Positions 1 to 10,620 of a stretch of DNA of 64,000 nucleotides are shown here, one piece after another. Below the pieces are notes generated by a model. It saw nothing but the letters and a program-made list of their open reading frames with translations, made no database searches and had not been told where the DNA came from. The first letter of the stretch is position 1. Every line of letters begins with the position of its first letter. Source of the stretch: Chrysoperla carnea (Eukaryota; Arthropoda; Insecta; Neuroptera; Chrysopidae); contig NC_058337.1 in the NCBI RefSeq assembly GCF_905475395.1, positions 97,954,368 through 98,018,367 of the forward strand, in the 5' to 3' direction. The position numbers and the translations under genes were made by a program.

Positions 1-1
1 A

Positions 2-115
2 AAGAAAAATCCAATAAACACAACTGGTGGAGATTTACCAGACTATGGTTGTTTTTGCCTTTTAGAAAGTAAACAAAATATCATATGGACAGATGAAGAA
101 AAATTAGCTTGCTTG
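2..115 (+). CDS. Ndae1: Ndae1 exon: large extracellular loop
   Basis: The exon is open from base 2 in the frame set by the downstream junction and ends at a GTAATT donor. It encodes a Cys-containing hydrophilic stretch ([11 protein letters not shown]...) that fits the large extracellular loop between the early transmembrane helices of SLC4 transporters. The exon may start left of the window. Confidence 0.7.
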
Positions 116-3100
116 GTAATTTATTTAATATCAAAAAAAAAATTTTATTTTAAGTTGGCTTCAATTTGTTTAATTTTTTAGGAATCCAATGGCACGATCG
201 AAGGAAGATATTGTCCAACACCTGAATACGTACCTGATGTATTTTTAATGTCAATTTTATTATTTCTCGGCACATTCCTTGTATCTGTTCAATTGAAAGA
301 TTTTAAAAATGCATTATTTTTTCCTTCGAAAGTAAGTATTTGTGTTTTACTTTGGTACCGGTTGTCTAAAATGTTGTCTGTTAAATCTAAGTTGTCAAAA
401 ATTCATGAACACCGGGTATAACGAATTCGTTCAATGAGTATAATGATATTGTAATTGTAACATTAGCCTCTTTTATATGTGTCTAGTATATGCAGAAACA
501 TTTCTATTAAATGTTTTATATCTATGGGCTTTCAAAATATAGTTCTTTTTATTATCGCTAGATAGAGTCTTTCTAAGTATTAAAATCCAATAGCCTGATG
601 GAATTGTAGACAGCCAAATCCTAAGCTAATAATATCAGCTAACGATACTAACTAAAATTTCAAACTTTTTAGGTCCGTCAATTCATTAGCGATTTTGCTG
701 TAATAATTGCCATATTGTCAATGTCCACGATGGATTACTTTGTTGGTATTTCCACACCAAAATTAGAGGTACCCAGAGAATTCAAACCAACATTAGAAGG
801 CCGTGGATGGTTAATTTATCCATTCAATCGAAATCCTATTTGGTCACCATTAGTTGCTGCATTACCCGCCCTTTTGGGGACAATTTTAATATTTATGGAT
901 CAACAAATAACAGCCGTTATTGTAAATAGAAAAGAAAACAAATTAAAAAAAGGATGTGGATATCATTTGGATTTATTTGTATTAGCGATTTTAATTGAAA
1001 TTTGCTCATTGATGGGTCTACCATGGTTTGTAGCGGCAACAGTATTATCAATAAATCATGTGAATTCGTTAAAATTGGAATCTGAATGTGCAGCACCTGG
1101 CGAAAAACCACAATTTTTAGGTGTACGAGAGCAACGTGTAACCCATATATTAATTTTCGTTACAATTGGCCTATCAGTTTTATTAACGCCAATGCTAAGT
1201 CATATACCAATGCCTGTATTATTTGGAGTTTTTCTATACATGGGAGTTGCATCATTGAAAGGGTTACAATTCTTCGATAGAATTTTAATAATGTTTATGC
1301 CAAATAAATATCAACCGGATTATATGTTTTTAAGACAGGTATGTGTAAAAAATTTTCTTGCTGAATATTTATTCGGATTCATATATCAGGCTCTAATAAT
1401 CCTGAATCCCGAGATTGATCTTTAAATGTACATCCATACGATTTTTAGCTTACCATGATGTAAGAAAAACATGTGTGCTCGGTTATATTGCTTCATACAC
1501 ATGGCTAATCATTGATACATGCCCAAGCATTTTCATTTGAAAAAGTGTTTTCAAACAATTTGTTTAAAACTTTGATAAATTACAAATCATAACCTGCCGA
1601 ACAAAAATCGTAATGGATCCAAATTCCAATACACCATAATTTTCTGTCTGTTAACCAATCGAGCCTGTCTGCAAAATTTCAGCTCGATTGGATCACAAAA
1701 GAAGAGTTAGAAATCAATCCAAAGATTTTTCGGCAGACAAGCACACAAGCAGAGACTACGAGCTAAAATAAAGCGAGTAAAAATGACCATCCACCCTTTT
1801 GCGAAAACAAGCAATCATAGGCGTATATCTATCATTCAATAAAATTTCATAAAAAATATGTCTTATCTGATTATCAAATTGATAAAATGAATGGTCGTCC
1901 TTATACCGTCTATTAGACTATAATGACTTGTTTAGACAATATGATCCGCGCCAGCGTCTAAATTTGTTTCCACCAAACACTCCCGCTGTAAGATTAGCAC
2001 CTTCCTACAATGCTAACCTGCCATTTCCTTGCAGAAAAAGAACAATGCGGGTGGTAAACTTACATATCGACCGCGTGGCATGCTCAATGATAAAATATGT
2101 CTTCTTTGTTTTTAGGTTCCAATACGCCGAGTTCATTTATTCACAATCATTCAATTAGCTTGTTTAGCATGTTTATGGACGATCAAATCGTTTAGTTCTA
2201 CATCAATACTGTTCCCATTAATGTTGGTTGTAATGATTGGAATACGTAAATTATTGGACTTTATATTCGCACGACGTGAATTAAAGATATTGGACGACAT
2301 AATGCCAGAAACATCTAAACGTGATGATGACATGCGACATCTTGAAAATGGCGAGGTGGGATTATTACAACGTATTCTACATCCATGTCGATAAATTAAT
2401 TTTTTTGTTTTGTATTGTTTTTTGTTTTTTTTTTTTAATTATTGCTATTAAATATTTAACAATTAAATTAATTGATACTTGGCTATCAGTTTTTAACAAC
2501 TGGGTCGGAATCGGCAATTTAAATGATAGTAAGAACGATTAGTTTGTTGGTTGTCTATTTTGACCTTACAAATTTTTGAGTTCAGCCACCAGGCTATATT
2601 AGTGAGCATCATCGCAAAATAGCAAAGAGCATTATCGCGGATGCCAATAATCTACGAGCGTTCTACGGTAGGTTATTTTGTTGTTCTGGTCAAAAATTAG
2701 ATTTGAAAACCATATGATTTTATGTTTTAGACCTTAACACTTTATATCTATTGACATTTTTTTATCTAATCTCACCGTTTTTGATATATAAACGTGAGGT
2801 TTGTTGAAAATTTCCAAAATTCAAAAAATGCTTAGAATCGTTCAAAAACTGCTTTCAAATAAAATTTTTGATCGGGAGCACAAAATAATCTTTTTTTCGT
2901 CAGTAGTGTGGTCAGATTTGTTTGGACTGGAACCCGGGTTGGACTTCATACATTGATAAATGCTTTCACGAAGAATTGCTTGGTGGCCGCCCGGACTCTG
3001 GAATATTTGTTATATTCCAGAATTATAGTTTTATAATTAAAATATTTCATGTAAAAAACTCAGCAAAGATTCATTAACAAATCAAATCACTTTAAATGAA

Positions 3101-6100
3101 TTTAAATAGTACCTACCATATTTATCATTATTAACTTTTTTTAATCATTAAAATTTTATTTGGAATGCGTTTTGTTTATTATTAATTATTTTATTTTGCA
3201 TGAACAAAAAAAAAAAGATTAATTTATGTCTATAAAAAAAAGTTTACCTAATGACGATACTATTTTTAATTAGTTTATAATTATTTAACGTTGTGATTAT
3301 ACCGGGTATTCCAAATCGGGAATGGGATACTTTTTTAAAGATTTCTTTTAATAATTTATCAAAAGCAGCTATCAAAAAATCGAAAAGCCAGAAAAATTTG
3401 CGTATATACTCTCATTCTCTGAAAATATTATGATAAAAAATACATAAAATAAAAAATCTACAAAAATACTTATTACTGAGCAATATCATTCCAAGTCGAA
3501 GCGTATTAAGCTGGAATCATATCTAATAATACAAAACTTATTAGATTCAATTCTCCAGATAATAAGTGTACGAGCATTTTAATTAGTTGATTAATCTAAA
3601 ATATAATAGTTTTCAATTAGAATTCGAAAATATATTATTCTAAAACTAATTTTAACCGTAAGTGGCATAACTAAATAATCACGGGTGCAAAAATAAGCCT
3701 TCTTTTTCTAAATTGACACGAATTTGGGATTAGGTGAAATATCAACACTACAGAAATGTCTCGGCCTTTGAAATCGGAATCATCTCGTTCCGGTTTAATT
3801 ACACCAATTTACCTTATAGTTACGCTACTGAAATCGTAAATTAAGAATACCATAAGTAGATACTACCTTTTTATCCAGAAATATTAAACGAAAAAGATAT
3901 TAAAATAACAAACGACTGATAAGAATTAAAAATTCTTATACCTATTAAACAAAGGTTTTAATTAATTTTAATTTACGAAAATCTTTCCGATTACTACATT
4001 AAGTAATATTTGTTGACTATGTATTAGTATATTTCTAGAAATATTAATTGGAATTAAAATTTATATAAACAGTTATCACCATAGATCATCACTGTGTTGT
4101 ATTTTATGGCCCAAAATTTATCGGAACATTTTAAAATACACAATAACTTCTTTTATATAAACTTGAATTTCATGCTATTTTTCTAATTGTTTTGTGTAGT
4201 ATTGCCAGAATACAAACACCGTCATGTTTTATATGTTTTATTATTAATAAATTATATTCTAGGAAAAAAATTAAAAAAATTTCTATTCAAAACAAAATTA
4301 AATTTAGAAGTACATTTTACTATTGTCATTATGAATTAAAAAAATTAGTAATAATTCGACAATAAAAACAAATTTATTTCATTTTGACACGATCTAATAA
4401 CTTTTGGGCGTCTTAATAAACTTTTGATAACTTTACATAGAGTCCTCATTTTCGTACCTGTTTGTTAAAAAAAAAATATAACCAATCATCAAGGTTTATC
4501 TTGGAAGTTTCCATACTGATAGAGTTTACATTATTTTGTAACTTTCATCGTTTGTCGAGTTGCTTTCTACAGATAATATTAAAAATTTCTAGAAAAATGT
4601 CTTTATTTCTTAAATTAAGCACCAAGACAAATATCGAAAGCAATAATCAAGTGAGAGTGCCTCCAAGATATGTACCTTAAAGTTATATTTCTAGTATTTA
4701 ACATTTTAGACTTTAATTATTCTTAAAAGGTATTTCTAACCAATAAATTTATAACAATCGTTATTTGTCAAATTAGAGATAACCTAAACCTAAGTGTTCA
4801 TTCCCCGCTGTTGTCACAGGTAATGCTGCCAGAACGCAAACCATTAGGTAGACATTTGGAAACGCATCTTCATTAAAAATCTCAAGTGTATTGAGTGAAT
4901 TTTTGACGTCCTATTTAACTTCGTCGCCAAATGTCACGAAAATCATCGTGCAAAATTGAAAAGTATCTTTCCAAAAGATGAGCACAAGAGTCTTCATCGA
5001 AATTTTTCTTTTTGTTGGGAAAGAGACAAACAAAATTTTAAAAAAAATTGCTATAATTCAAATTCGATCCTGTAAATGTGTCAGAAACGTGTACGGTATA
5101 AATATTCGAGCGCGAGTCTGTTTTGGCGGGAGCCTTGGTTTCCGCAATTCCATTGTGATTCATCACAGATTTCGGTCATAGTTTGAAAATGTTAATTAGC
5201 TCTTTTCCAGCGTTTCCTCCCCTTTCAATCAAAATCCGTTTCGCAGCATTGGTAGCCTTGCCAAGATCCTGATTTTCTGTTTGAAGGATTCGCCTCAAAG
5301 ACAAAGGCAAAGAATGTATCGAGCTCAAAATATGCATGGATATCTGGAAATAATATTTCGAAAATATAATATGCATACATCGAAACGCCACTTGCGAGTT
5401 TGGGTCTTAATTTTTACTTGGTAAGTTTGCGATCTTTATAGCTAAAAGCAGTTGAAAAGCTCCAAACGAGGTGTTGAATCTTTCCAAAAGGTCGAAATAA
5501 CTTCAAGGGCGCGAATCAATGCTGGTAAAAAATGTAGATAAGTTGCGACAGACTTGTATTGCTCTACTCATCTTTGCAAAATTTTTTCAATTTCTTCAAC
5601 CGTCTTACTTTCAGCTTCTCGTTTAGGTTAGTTCTCAAGCTATTTCTAATTGTGTACTCAAGTTTTGAACTTACCGGCAAAATTACACAATCAAAAAAAG
5701 AGTTCCCTTTCAAATTCTAGGACTACTTCACTAAAATTGTAAATTTAATTTTTTGGTTAGAAAACTGAGAAAATTTGTATAGATATACTCAAATAACTTT
5801 AAAAGACAAAGTCATTTCAATTAAATGTTTATTTATTGTTAATTTTTGAAATATTTAATAAGTAGATATATTACTAAACGCTATACATATTATTGCTATT
5901 ATTAAGGATAATTTGTTTTATTGTTAATTATTTATTTATGTGAAAATATAATTAATTATAAGAAAAAGTTTTTTTTTGTTCATTTTATTTATTTTTTTCT
6001 ATATTCACTGCATACATTTCCATTGTTTTGCAAATTGAAAGCCATTTTGCATGAAAATTACATATTCGTTTCATTCGAAAAACATAAAAAAATTTTCACT

Positions 6101-9100
6101 CGTAGATTGCTAAACACCCATCATTAGTTTTGCATCAAAGTTAATTTATCTGACTAGAGTTAAACAAAATTAAATTTTATTCAAATAATTTTTTTTAATT
6201 TTGTTTGATTAACAGCGCTTGAAGTATAACTAACTGAAATCTATTTTTACAGTGGCGTAGCTATAATGCGCCCGAAACCCTTCTGTGTCTCATATTTTAT
6301 TATTTCTGAAACTTCGTCGAAGTTTGATCTTTGTCATGTAAGATATGGGAGGGAGACGTGTTTGTCATCATTATGTATGTCTGGCTGGGTAGTAATTATA
6401 GTTGTTACATCTTAACTTAAAACTTTCTCTAATTTTCCGTCATCAATACAGAATAAATACTTTGGGAATTATTTAATAACATTCGTAAGTATTTCAGAAC
6501 TGATTCCACAATTAATTAATGTTAAAAATATGTTAGACTGAGAAGAGAAAATGATTCCAGGTGAAGTTGATTTAATTTGAAGCTTACCGAACAAGAAATA
6601 CAATGTGTTCGAAACGGGGTATGCTTGTATGTCTTGAACAGTAGAAAGTCGGTCAATTTCACACCCCGAATAACTTCTGGAAAGCAGCAAAGAATGTCAT
6701 GTGATGTTTTATTTCATTTTCGGAAGCAGCAAAACGTCAAAATTGCGAACGCGCGAAAAATTCGCAATAATTATATCAACCCGTTGCTCAGTATAAATCA
6801 CCTGTCCGTAAGCCTCTCATTTCTTAGTACTGTAAGCGTTCCCAAGTTAAATGTTTCAGAATATTGTTGTCCAATTCTGTCATATTATCAAGCAACTGAA
6901 CCACTATGATCATATAAATTTAGACTTTATGAGAATCATGTCCCAGATGTAAGAAGTAGAATGAAGACCTAATATAAAGGGAAGAAGATAAAAGATTGTA
7001 GAATTTCGAAATATTAAAATGGAAAATTTAAATGTCTCCTATCTTCAGGAGGCTGCTTTGGTATAGCTACGCCACTGATCTGAGAGGTTTTTTTTTTTAA
7101 ATAATGCACTTTTTTTTTTGACTAAAAACTTTCAGCTTTTATTCTAAAAGTGACCACACATACTGTAATTTTTGCATAAAGGACAAATCTGAATGGTTTT
7201 ATACACGTCCAAATCTGAAACAGAATGGTGCTCGGAAATTCAATATCAAAACAATATAATTATATTATTGGATCTGTAAGTATGTATCGTCAGATATATT
7301 TGTCGATCGACAAATCTAAGGACAAATCACAGTATCTCTGATTTTCTGATCTAAGCAAAATTCACAGTACGTGTAGTCCACTCATATTTTTGTCTGAGTT
7401 ATGGGTCAGGGTGGAAGTCGTAGATGAAAATAAAACTTTTTAACATAAATATAAACTACTTAAAAAATAAACAAAAACATATTTTTAATTCGTATTTCAA
7501 GGAGAAACAAATTGGATTTGTACCAAGTGGTAATATTCAAATTCCACTAGCAAATGGAAATATCATGAAAATTCCTTTAACATCAATAAATATTACAGAA
7601 GAAGTAAATAAAACTGGTATTTGGAAACAAGTAAACGAAAATAATTCGTCAGTTGAAAAATTAAATAGGTTAGTAAATTTTGTTTGTATTTTTCATTTAC
7701 AATCAACTATTCACTTCAAAATTTGTCTTATATAATTAGATTTGAGTTAAGTGTAAATCATTTTTGATCTATTTTTTTTATCTCCTGTTCTTCAAAGATG
7801 CTCCAGAAAGGTTCTATATATTTAATAAACTTTAGTAATTTTCTGGGCGCCACGTCATTTATTCCACTTAAGTGTAGATCAGTCCATCACTAATTCCCTA
7901 GTAATGGCGTCGTTTGAGAGATAGGTTTTCGCACACAGAATGTGTGTTCCGGTTACCTCCTCTTCATGACAAAACCTTTAGAGATCGTTTCTATGAATTG
8001 CAGCACAACAACTGTACTAAAATTATATTTTATACTAGAACTCAATTTTTCATATTATAATTAACTGGATTGTACTACTGAGGTCTCAGTGGCATTAAGA
8101 ATTGCATTGAGGATTATTTTTATTGGTTCTAAAATAAAATGTATGGAAAACTTTTTTCCAATGAACACTTCTACACAAATTATACAATTCTTCTTTCGAT
8201 TTTGGTAGGTCTAAAAATTCCTTTAAGAAATTAAGAATACAGAACTGGTTCTAATACTCATTTTTAAACAGTAAAAAATGTTAGTCTTGTCACTGACATG
8301 ACACTATAATAGCACTATCAGCAGTGTAAAATTTATGTTCTATAATTTACTAATTTTATCTCATTTTTAAATTTTCTGTGTAAAAAAAAATTTTGGCAAT
8401 TTATAAAGTTCTAATCCCGTAGGTTCGCAATAAAAACATCACTAAATGAATTCATTGAAGACTTTAATATAATTTACTGTTGAATACAAAGGTACATTAA
8501 TTCTTCAACGAATCTAAATTATAATTTTCATTTTCCAAATATATTCACAACTAATATATTTAATAATAATTCAACAAATCTTCGTACTGCACTGTTATAT
8601 CGACCGTCTATATCAACTGCCTATAGTGAACTCTTTATATCGACTGACCTGTCTTGTTATTTCCACAACATCCATAAAAACACATTTTCATATATGCCAT
8701 TTCCATTGAAATCATATTCTGTTTTTGCCATTTGGATAGCTTTCTTTGATGTCAGCTTTAATTTTATTGCATACTATAAAATACCTTACCACGGCAGCCC
8801 TCGATACCAGCTTTGTTACAATAATTTTAAAACACTCGTTTATAATTTTTTTTTTAATTTTTTTATATTTCTAAATATCTGTTTTTCATTTGGTCATAAT
8901 TATTTCTTAGAACTTGTTGCAAGGTATTAATTTGGGCTTTATATATATTTTAGCTCAAAATCTAAAAAGACCTTAAGTAAAAAAGAAACAAGCGATCGTT
9001 TAACGACAATGAACGAAGATGATGAAATCAATGAACAACAAAATCAATCAACAACTCCACATCCTGGAATTAAGGTGGGATCACCGAAAATTGTGTGCAC

Positions 9101-9149
9101 GCCAACAGAATCAAACAATTTGCCACTAATTACCCAATCACGATATTAG
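2..9149 (+). CDS. Ndae1: Ndae1-type SLC4 sodium-driven anion (bicarbonate) exchanger, 3' part of gene
   Basis: Plasma-membrane transporter of the SLC4 family. Drosophila Ndae1 exchanges external Na+ and HCO3- for internal Cl- and raises cell pH. Exons read by eye: 2-115, 182-331, 673-1338, 2116-2355, probably 2586-2667, then 7502-7668 and 8954-9149 (TAG). The 5' half lies outside the window. The translation contains the K-L-K-K stilbene-type motif followed by GYHLDLF, the SLC4 signature [18 protein letters not shown], about seven hydrophobic segments, and a cytoplasmic tail with [10 protein letters not shown] and [18 protein letters not shown]. This order matches Ndae1 better than the Na-independent AE branch, in my judgement. 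Junctions are in phase through 2355 and again between 7668 and 8954. The step from 2667 to 7502 is out of phase, so an exon is missing or alternative there. The 4.8-kb intron holds transposon relics. An AATAAA overlaps the stop region at 9150-9155. Confidence 0.85.
182..331 (+). CDS. Ndae1: Ndae1 exon: loop end and one membrane helix
   Basis: Fifty in-phase codons between a TTTTTTAG acceptor and a GTAAGT donor. The start is a loop containing [12 protein letters not shown]; the rest is a hydrophobic helix ([17 protein letters not shown]). Confidence 0.8.
673..1338 (+). CDS. Ndae1: Ndae1 exon: central transmembrane core
   Basis: This exon of 222 codons runs from a pyrimidine-rich acceptor to the donor CAG/GTATGT. 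It encodes most of the visible membrane core: the helix with [10 protein letters not shown], the loop [16 protein letters not shown], a helix ending at [20 protein letters not shown], the conserved [19 protein letters not shown] block, and the [18 protein letters not shown] helix ending in PDYMFLRQ. These blocks are diagnostic of SLC4 bicarbonate transporters. The reading frame stays open into the intron up to 1425, but the SLC4 match stops at 1338. Confidence 0.9.
1339..2115 (+). other. Ndae1 intron with no further coding signal
   Basis: Spliced out between two in-phase SLC4 exons. It contains a stretch around 1640-1700 of the type 'TTTCAGCTCGATTGG', a phrase recurring in repeats elsewhere in the window, so part of it is probably repeat-derived. 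Confidence 0.6.
2116..2355 (+). CDS. Ndae1: Ndae1 exon: last membrane helices and start of C-tail
   Basis: Eighty in-phase codons start right after TTTTTAG with [20 protein letters not shown], the usual continuation of the SLC4 core. A second helix ([20 protein letters not shown]) and the tail [11 protein letters not shown] follow. The donor is GAG/GTGGGA. Confidence 0.88.
2586..2667 (+). CDS. Possible Ndae1 C-tail exon (alternative?)
   Basis: A TTCAG acceptor is followed by 27 open codons plus one base ([15 protein letters not shown]...) and a strong GTAGGT donor. It joins 2355 in phase, but its phase-1 end does not fit the phase-0 start of the exon at 7502. It could be an isoform-specific exon that needs a further small exon, or a chance open stretch. 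I do not recognise the peptide with certainty. Confidence 0.45.
2668..4794. other. Large Ndae1 intron, left part
   Basis: Very AT-rich. I see no coding, RNA or clear repeat structure. A small missing exon (length 2 modulo 3) of Ndae1 could lie anywhere in 2668-7501. Confidence 0.5.
4795..5640 (-). pseudogene. Decayed hAT-type transposase (C-terminal part)
   Basis: Read on the minus strand in several broken frames. From high to low coordinates: a stretch like TRWSSRxxxCRxL near 5580; [20 protein letters not shown] with [10 protein letters not shown] at about 5200-5330; and, near 4810-4885, EDAFPN followed by [12 protein letters not shown]. The last resembles the hAT C-terminal dimerisation motif (FPNxYxxLxxLLTLPVTTA-x-ER). 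Several in-frame stops and frame changes show it is dead. The zinc-finger MYM-like hAT branch is my best guess. It lies in the large Ndae1 intron. Confidence 0.55.
6250..7077. mobile_element. Non-autonomous DNA transposon, 16-bp inverted ends
   Basis: The left end CAGTGGCGTAGCTATA (6250-6265) is the exact reverse complement of the right end (7062-7077). CAGTGGCGTAGC-type ends are common in hAT elements. The flanking 8 bases (6242-6249 and 7078-7085) do not match, so no target duplication is seen. The interior has no recognisable transposase; an open frame at 6577-6909 shows no family likeness. Confidence 0.7.
7502..7668 (+). CDS. Ndae1: Ndae1 exon: cytoplasmic C-terminal tail
   Basis: Starts after TTTCAAG and encodes [20 protein letters not shown] followed by [18 protein letters not shown] and WKQVNEN. 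This hydrophilic block resembles the conserved C-tail of insect Ndae1. It ends in phase 2 at AATAG/GTTAGT and joins the last exon at 8954 in frame. The in-frame upstream ATG at 7424 is intronic. Confidence 0.75.
7669..8953 (+). other. Last Ndae1 intron, no further signal
   Basis: Bounded by two in-phase Ndae1 exons. No open frame with family likeness and no clear transposon ends were seen. Confidence 0.6.
8954..9149 (+). CDS. Ndae1: Ndae1 last exon, C-terminus
   Basis: The acceptor TATTTTAG is followed by one base completing the previous codon, then 64 codons and TAG. The tail is hydrophilic and Lys/Ser/Thr/Gln-rich ([15 protein letters not shown], then [12 protein letters not shown]) and ends PLITQSRY. 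It fits a cytoplasmic C-terminus; no known domain is seen. Confidence 0.7.
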
Positions 9150-9937
9150 AATAAATATAATAATAATAAAAAGTACACTTACTATATACGATATAATTCC
9201 AAGACCATCCAAACAATTCCTGCTATTATATGTATGTAATTTATGAAAAATTTACACCCTTTTCTCCTAATCACATTCACGCCTATCACCATTTGTATTT
9301 TTTTTGGAACAGTTAATTTCACACCAACACGTCTGTATAATAAATTTTTAAAAAAATGCCTATGTTTACACCTGCACGCAACAATTTGTGTCGTAAGTTG
9401 GTTTATGTTTTGTTTAATACACCCACAAATATTGTAGTACAGGTAAAATAGGGATTATAAACCGATAACTGTTATTCAGAAAAATTTAGGAACATAAAAC
9501 ATAAAAATTTTATGTGTGTCCAAAAAAAAGGTATCTATCCATGCTTTGAAAGAAAAATTGATGGAAGTAGTTTCTTTTTTATCAAAAACATTTTCATTAT
9601 CTATTTAAATTGGAAAACTAATTTTTATGTCTTCTCGCGTTCATTATTTCTTCAAAAAATAACAGAACTTATATTGGAAATCATACCAGTTTAATTTTTT
9701 AAGTCAAGGTTAAGTTATTTTTACCATTTTTATTATAACAGTTTTCGTTTATAATGAACTTTTTGATCTATTTTACCTAAATAGCATTAGTTTTTTATTT
9801 TATATAAAGTATACTATTTTTAAATTATTTCTACCTGAGTAATTTTCCTTTAATTAGTTATGAAACCGTTAAGGTTTACTCGAATATAGGTTTCAAATAG
9901 TGTAGAACGGATTTTTATTATTATATGAGGGAAATCC
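9150..9937. other. Downstream of Ndae1, probable 3' UTR then intergenic
   Basis: AATAAA at 9150-9155 and further A/T-rich signals follow the stop. Short open frames at 9243 and 9512 have no family likeness. Nothing else seen. Confidence 0.4.
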
Positions 9938-10620
9938 ATCAAGATATTATACACAGTCAATCAAGAAATAGCAACACAAGTTGCAGAGTTTGATTGGGAA
10001 GATCATGTTCTGACATCAGATTGGATCTAGTTTTTCGGGTTTCTTTTATAGCCAATTTAGAATCGAAATAGTAAGAGGTAAAATAACACTCTAATAGAAA
10101 GTTGATTCTCATAAAAAACTAACAATTTTTGTTTAAATCATTTTTTCGAAAAACTTTCGAAAGGCTTTCGGAGAAAATGCGACTTAAAAATATGTCATTA
10201 TTGCATTTAACCGAAAGAAGAAAACGCTTTAAGTTTATCGGTAATCGTAGGTTGAATCATGGACACAAGCGAATGTCCTCTATTGCCCTTTACAACTTTT
10301 GGCTAAAGCATTTTCCCGAAATTTTTCTTTCGATTAAATGTAATAATGGCATATTTTTAAGTCGTATTTCCTCCGAAAGCTAACGCTTTTCGAAAAAATG
10401 TTTTAATCAGAAATTGCTAGTTTTTTTAAGAGGATCAACTTTCTAATTTAAAGTGTTTTCTATCTCTTTCTGTTTAGGATCTAAATTGGCTATTAAAGAA
10501 ACCCGGAGAACTAGGTCCCATCTGATGTCAAAATATGATGTCTCTCATCAATCGCTGCAATTTTGGTTTCAGTTATTCTTTGATTGGTTAACTACAAAAC
10601 GAGATATTTAGATGTATAGA
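9938..10620. repeat. Fold-back element, diverged long inverted repeat
   Basis: The two halves are diverged reverse complements. Left landmarks, in order: AATCAAGAAATAGC, CATCAGATTGGATCTAG, GAAAGTTGATTCTCATAAA, TCGAAAGGCTTTCGGAG, CTTAAAAATATGTCATTATT. Their reverse complements appear in reverse order on the right. The open frame at 10129-10383 crosses this palindrome and is not taken as a gene. Right-arm-like sequence recurs at 21275-21480. Confidence 0.7.

Noticed and set aside
7424-7501. ATG upstream of the Ndae1 exon at 7502 as a separate start
   Set aside because: The stretch 7424-7501 is low-complexity intron; likeness to Ndae1 begins exactly after the acceptor at 7501.
10129-10383. Open frame of 84 codons as a small gene
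   Set aside because: It crosses the centre of a fold-back repeat, and its mirrored arm explains the open frame.
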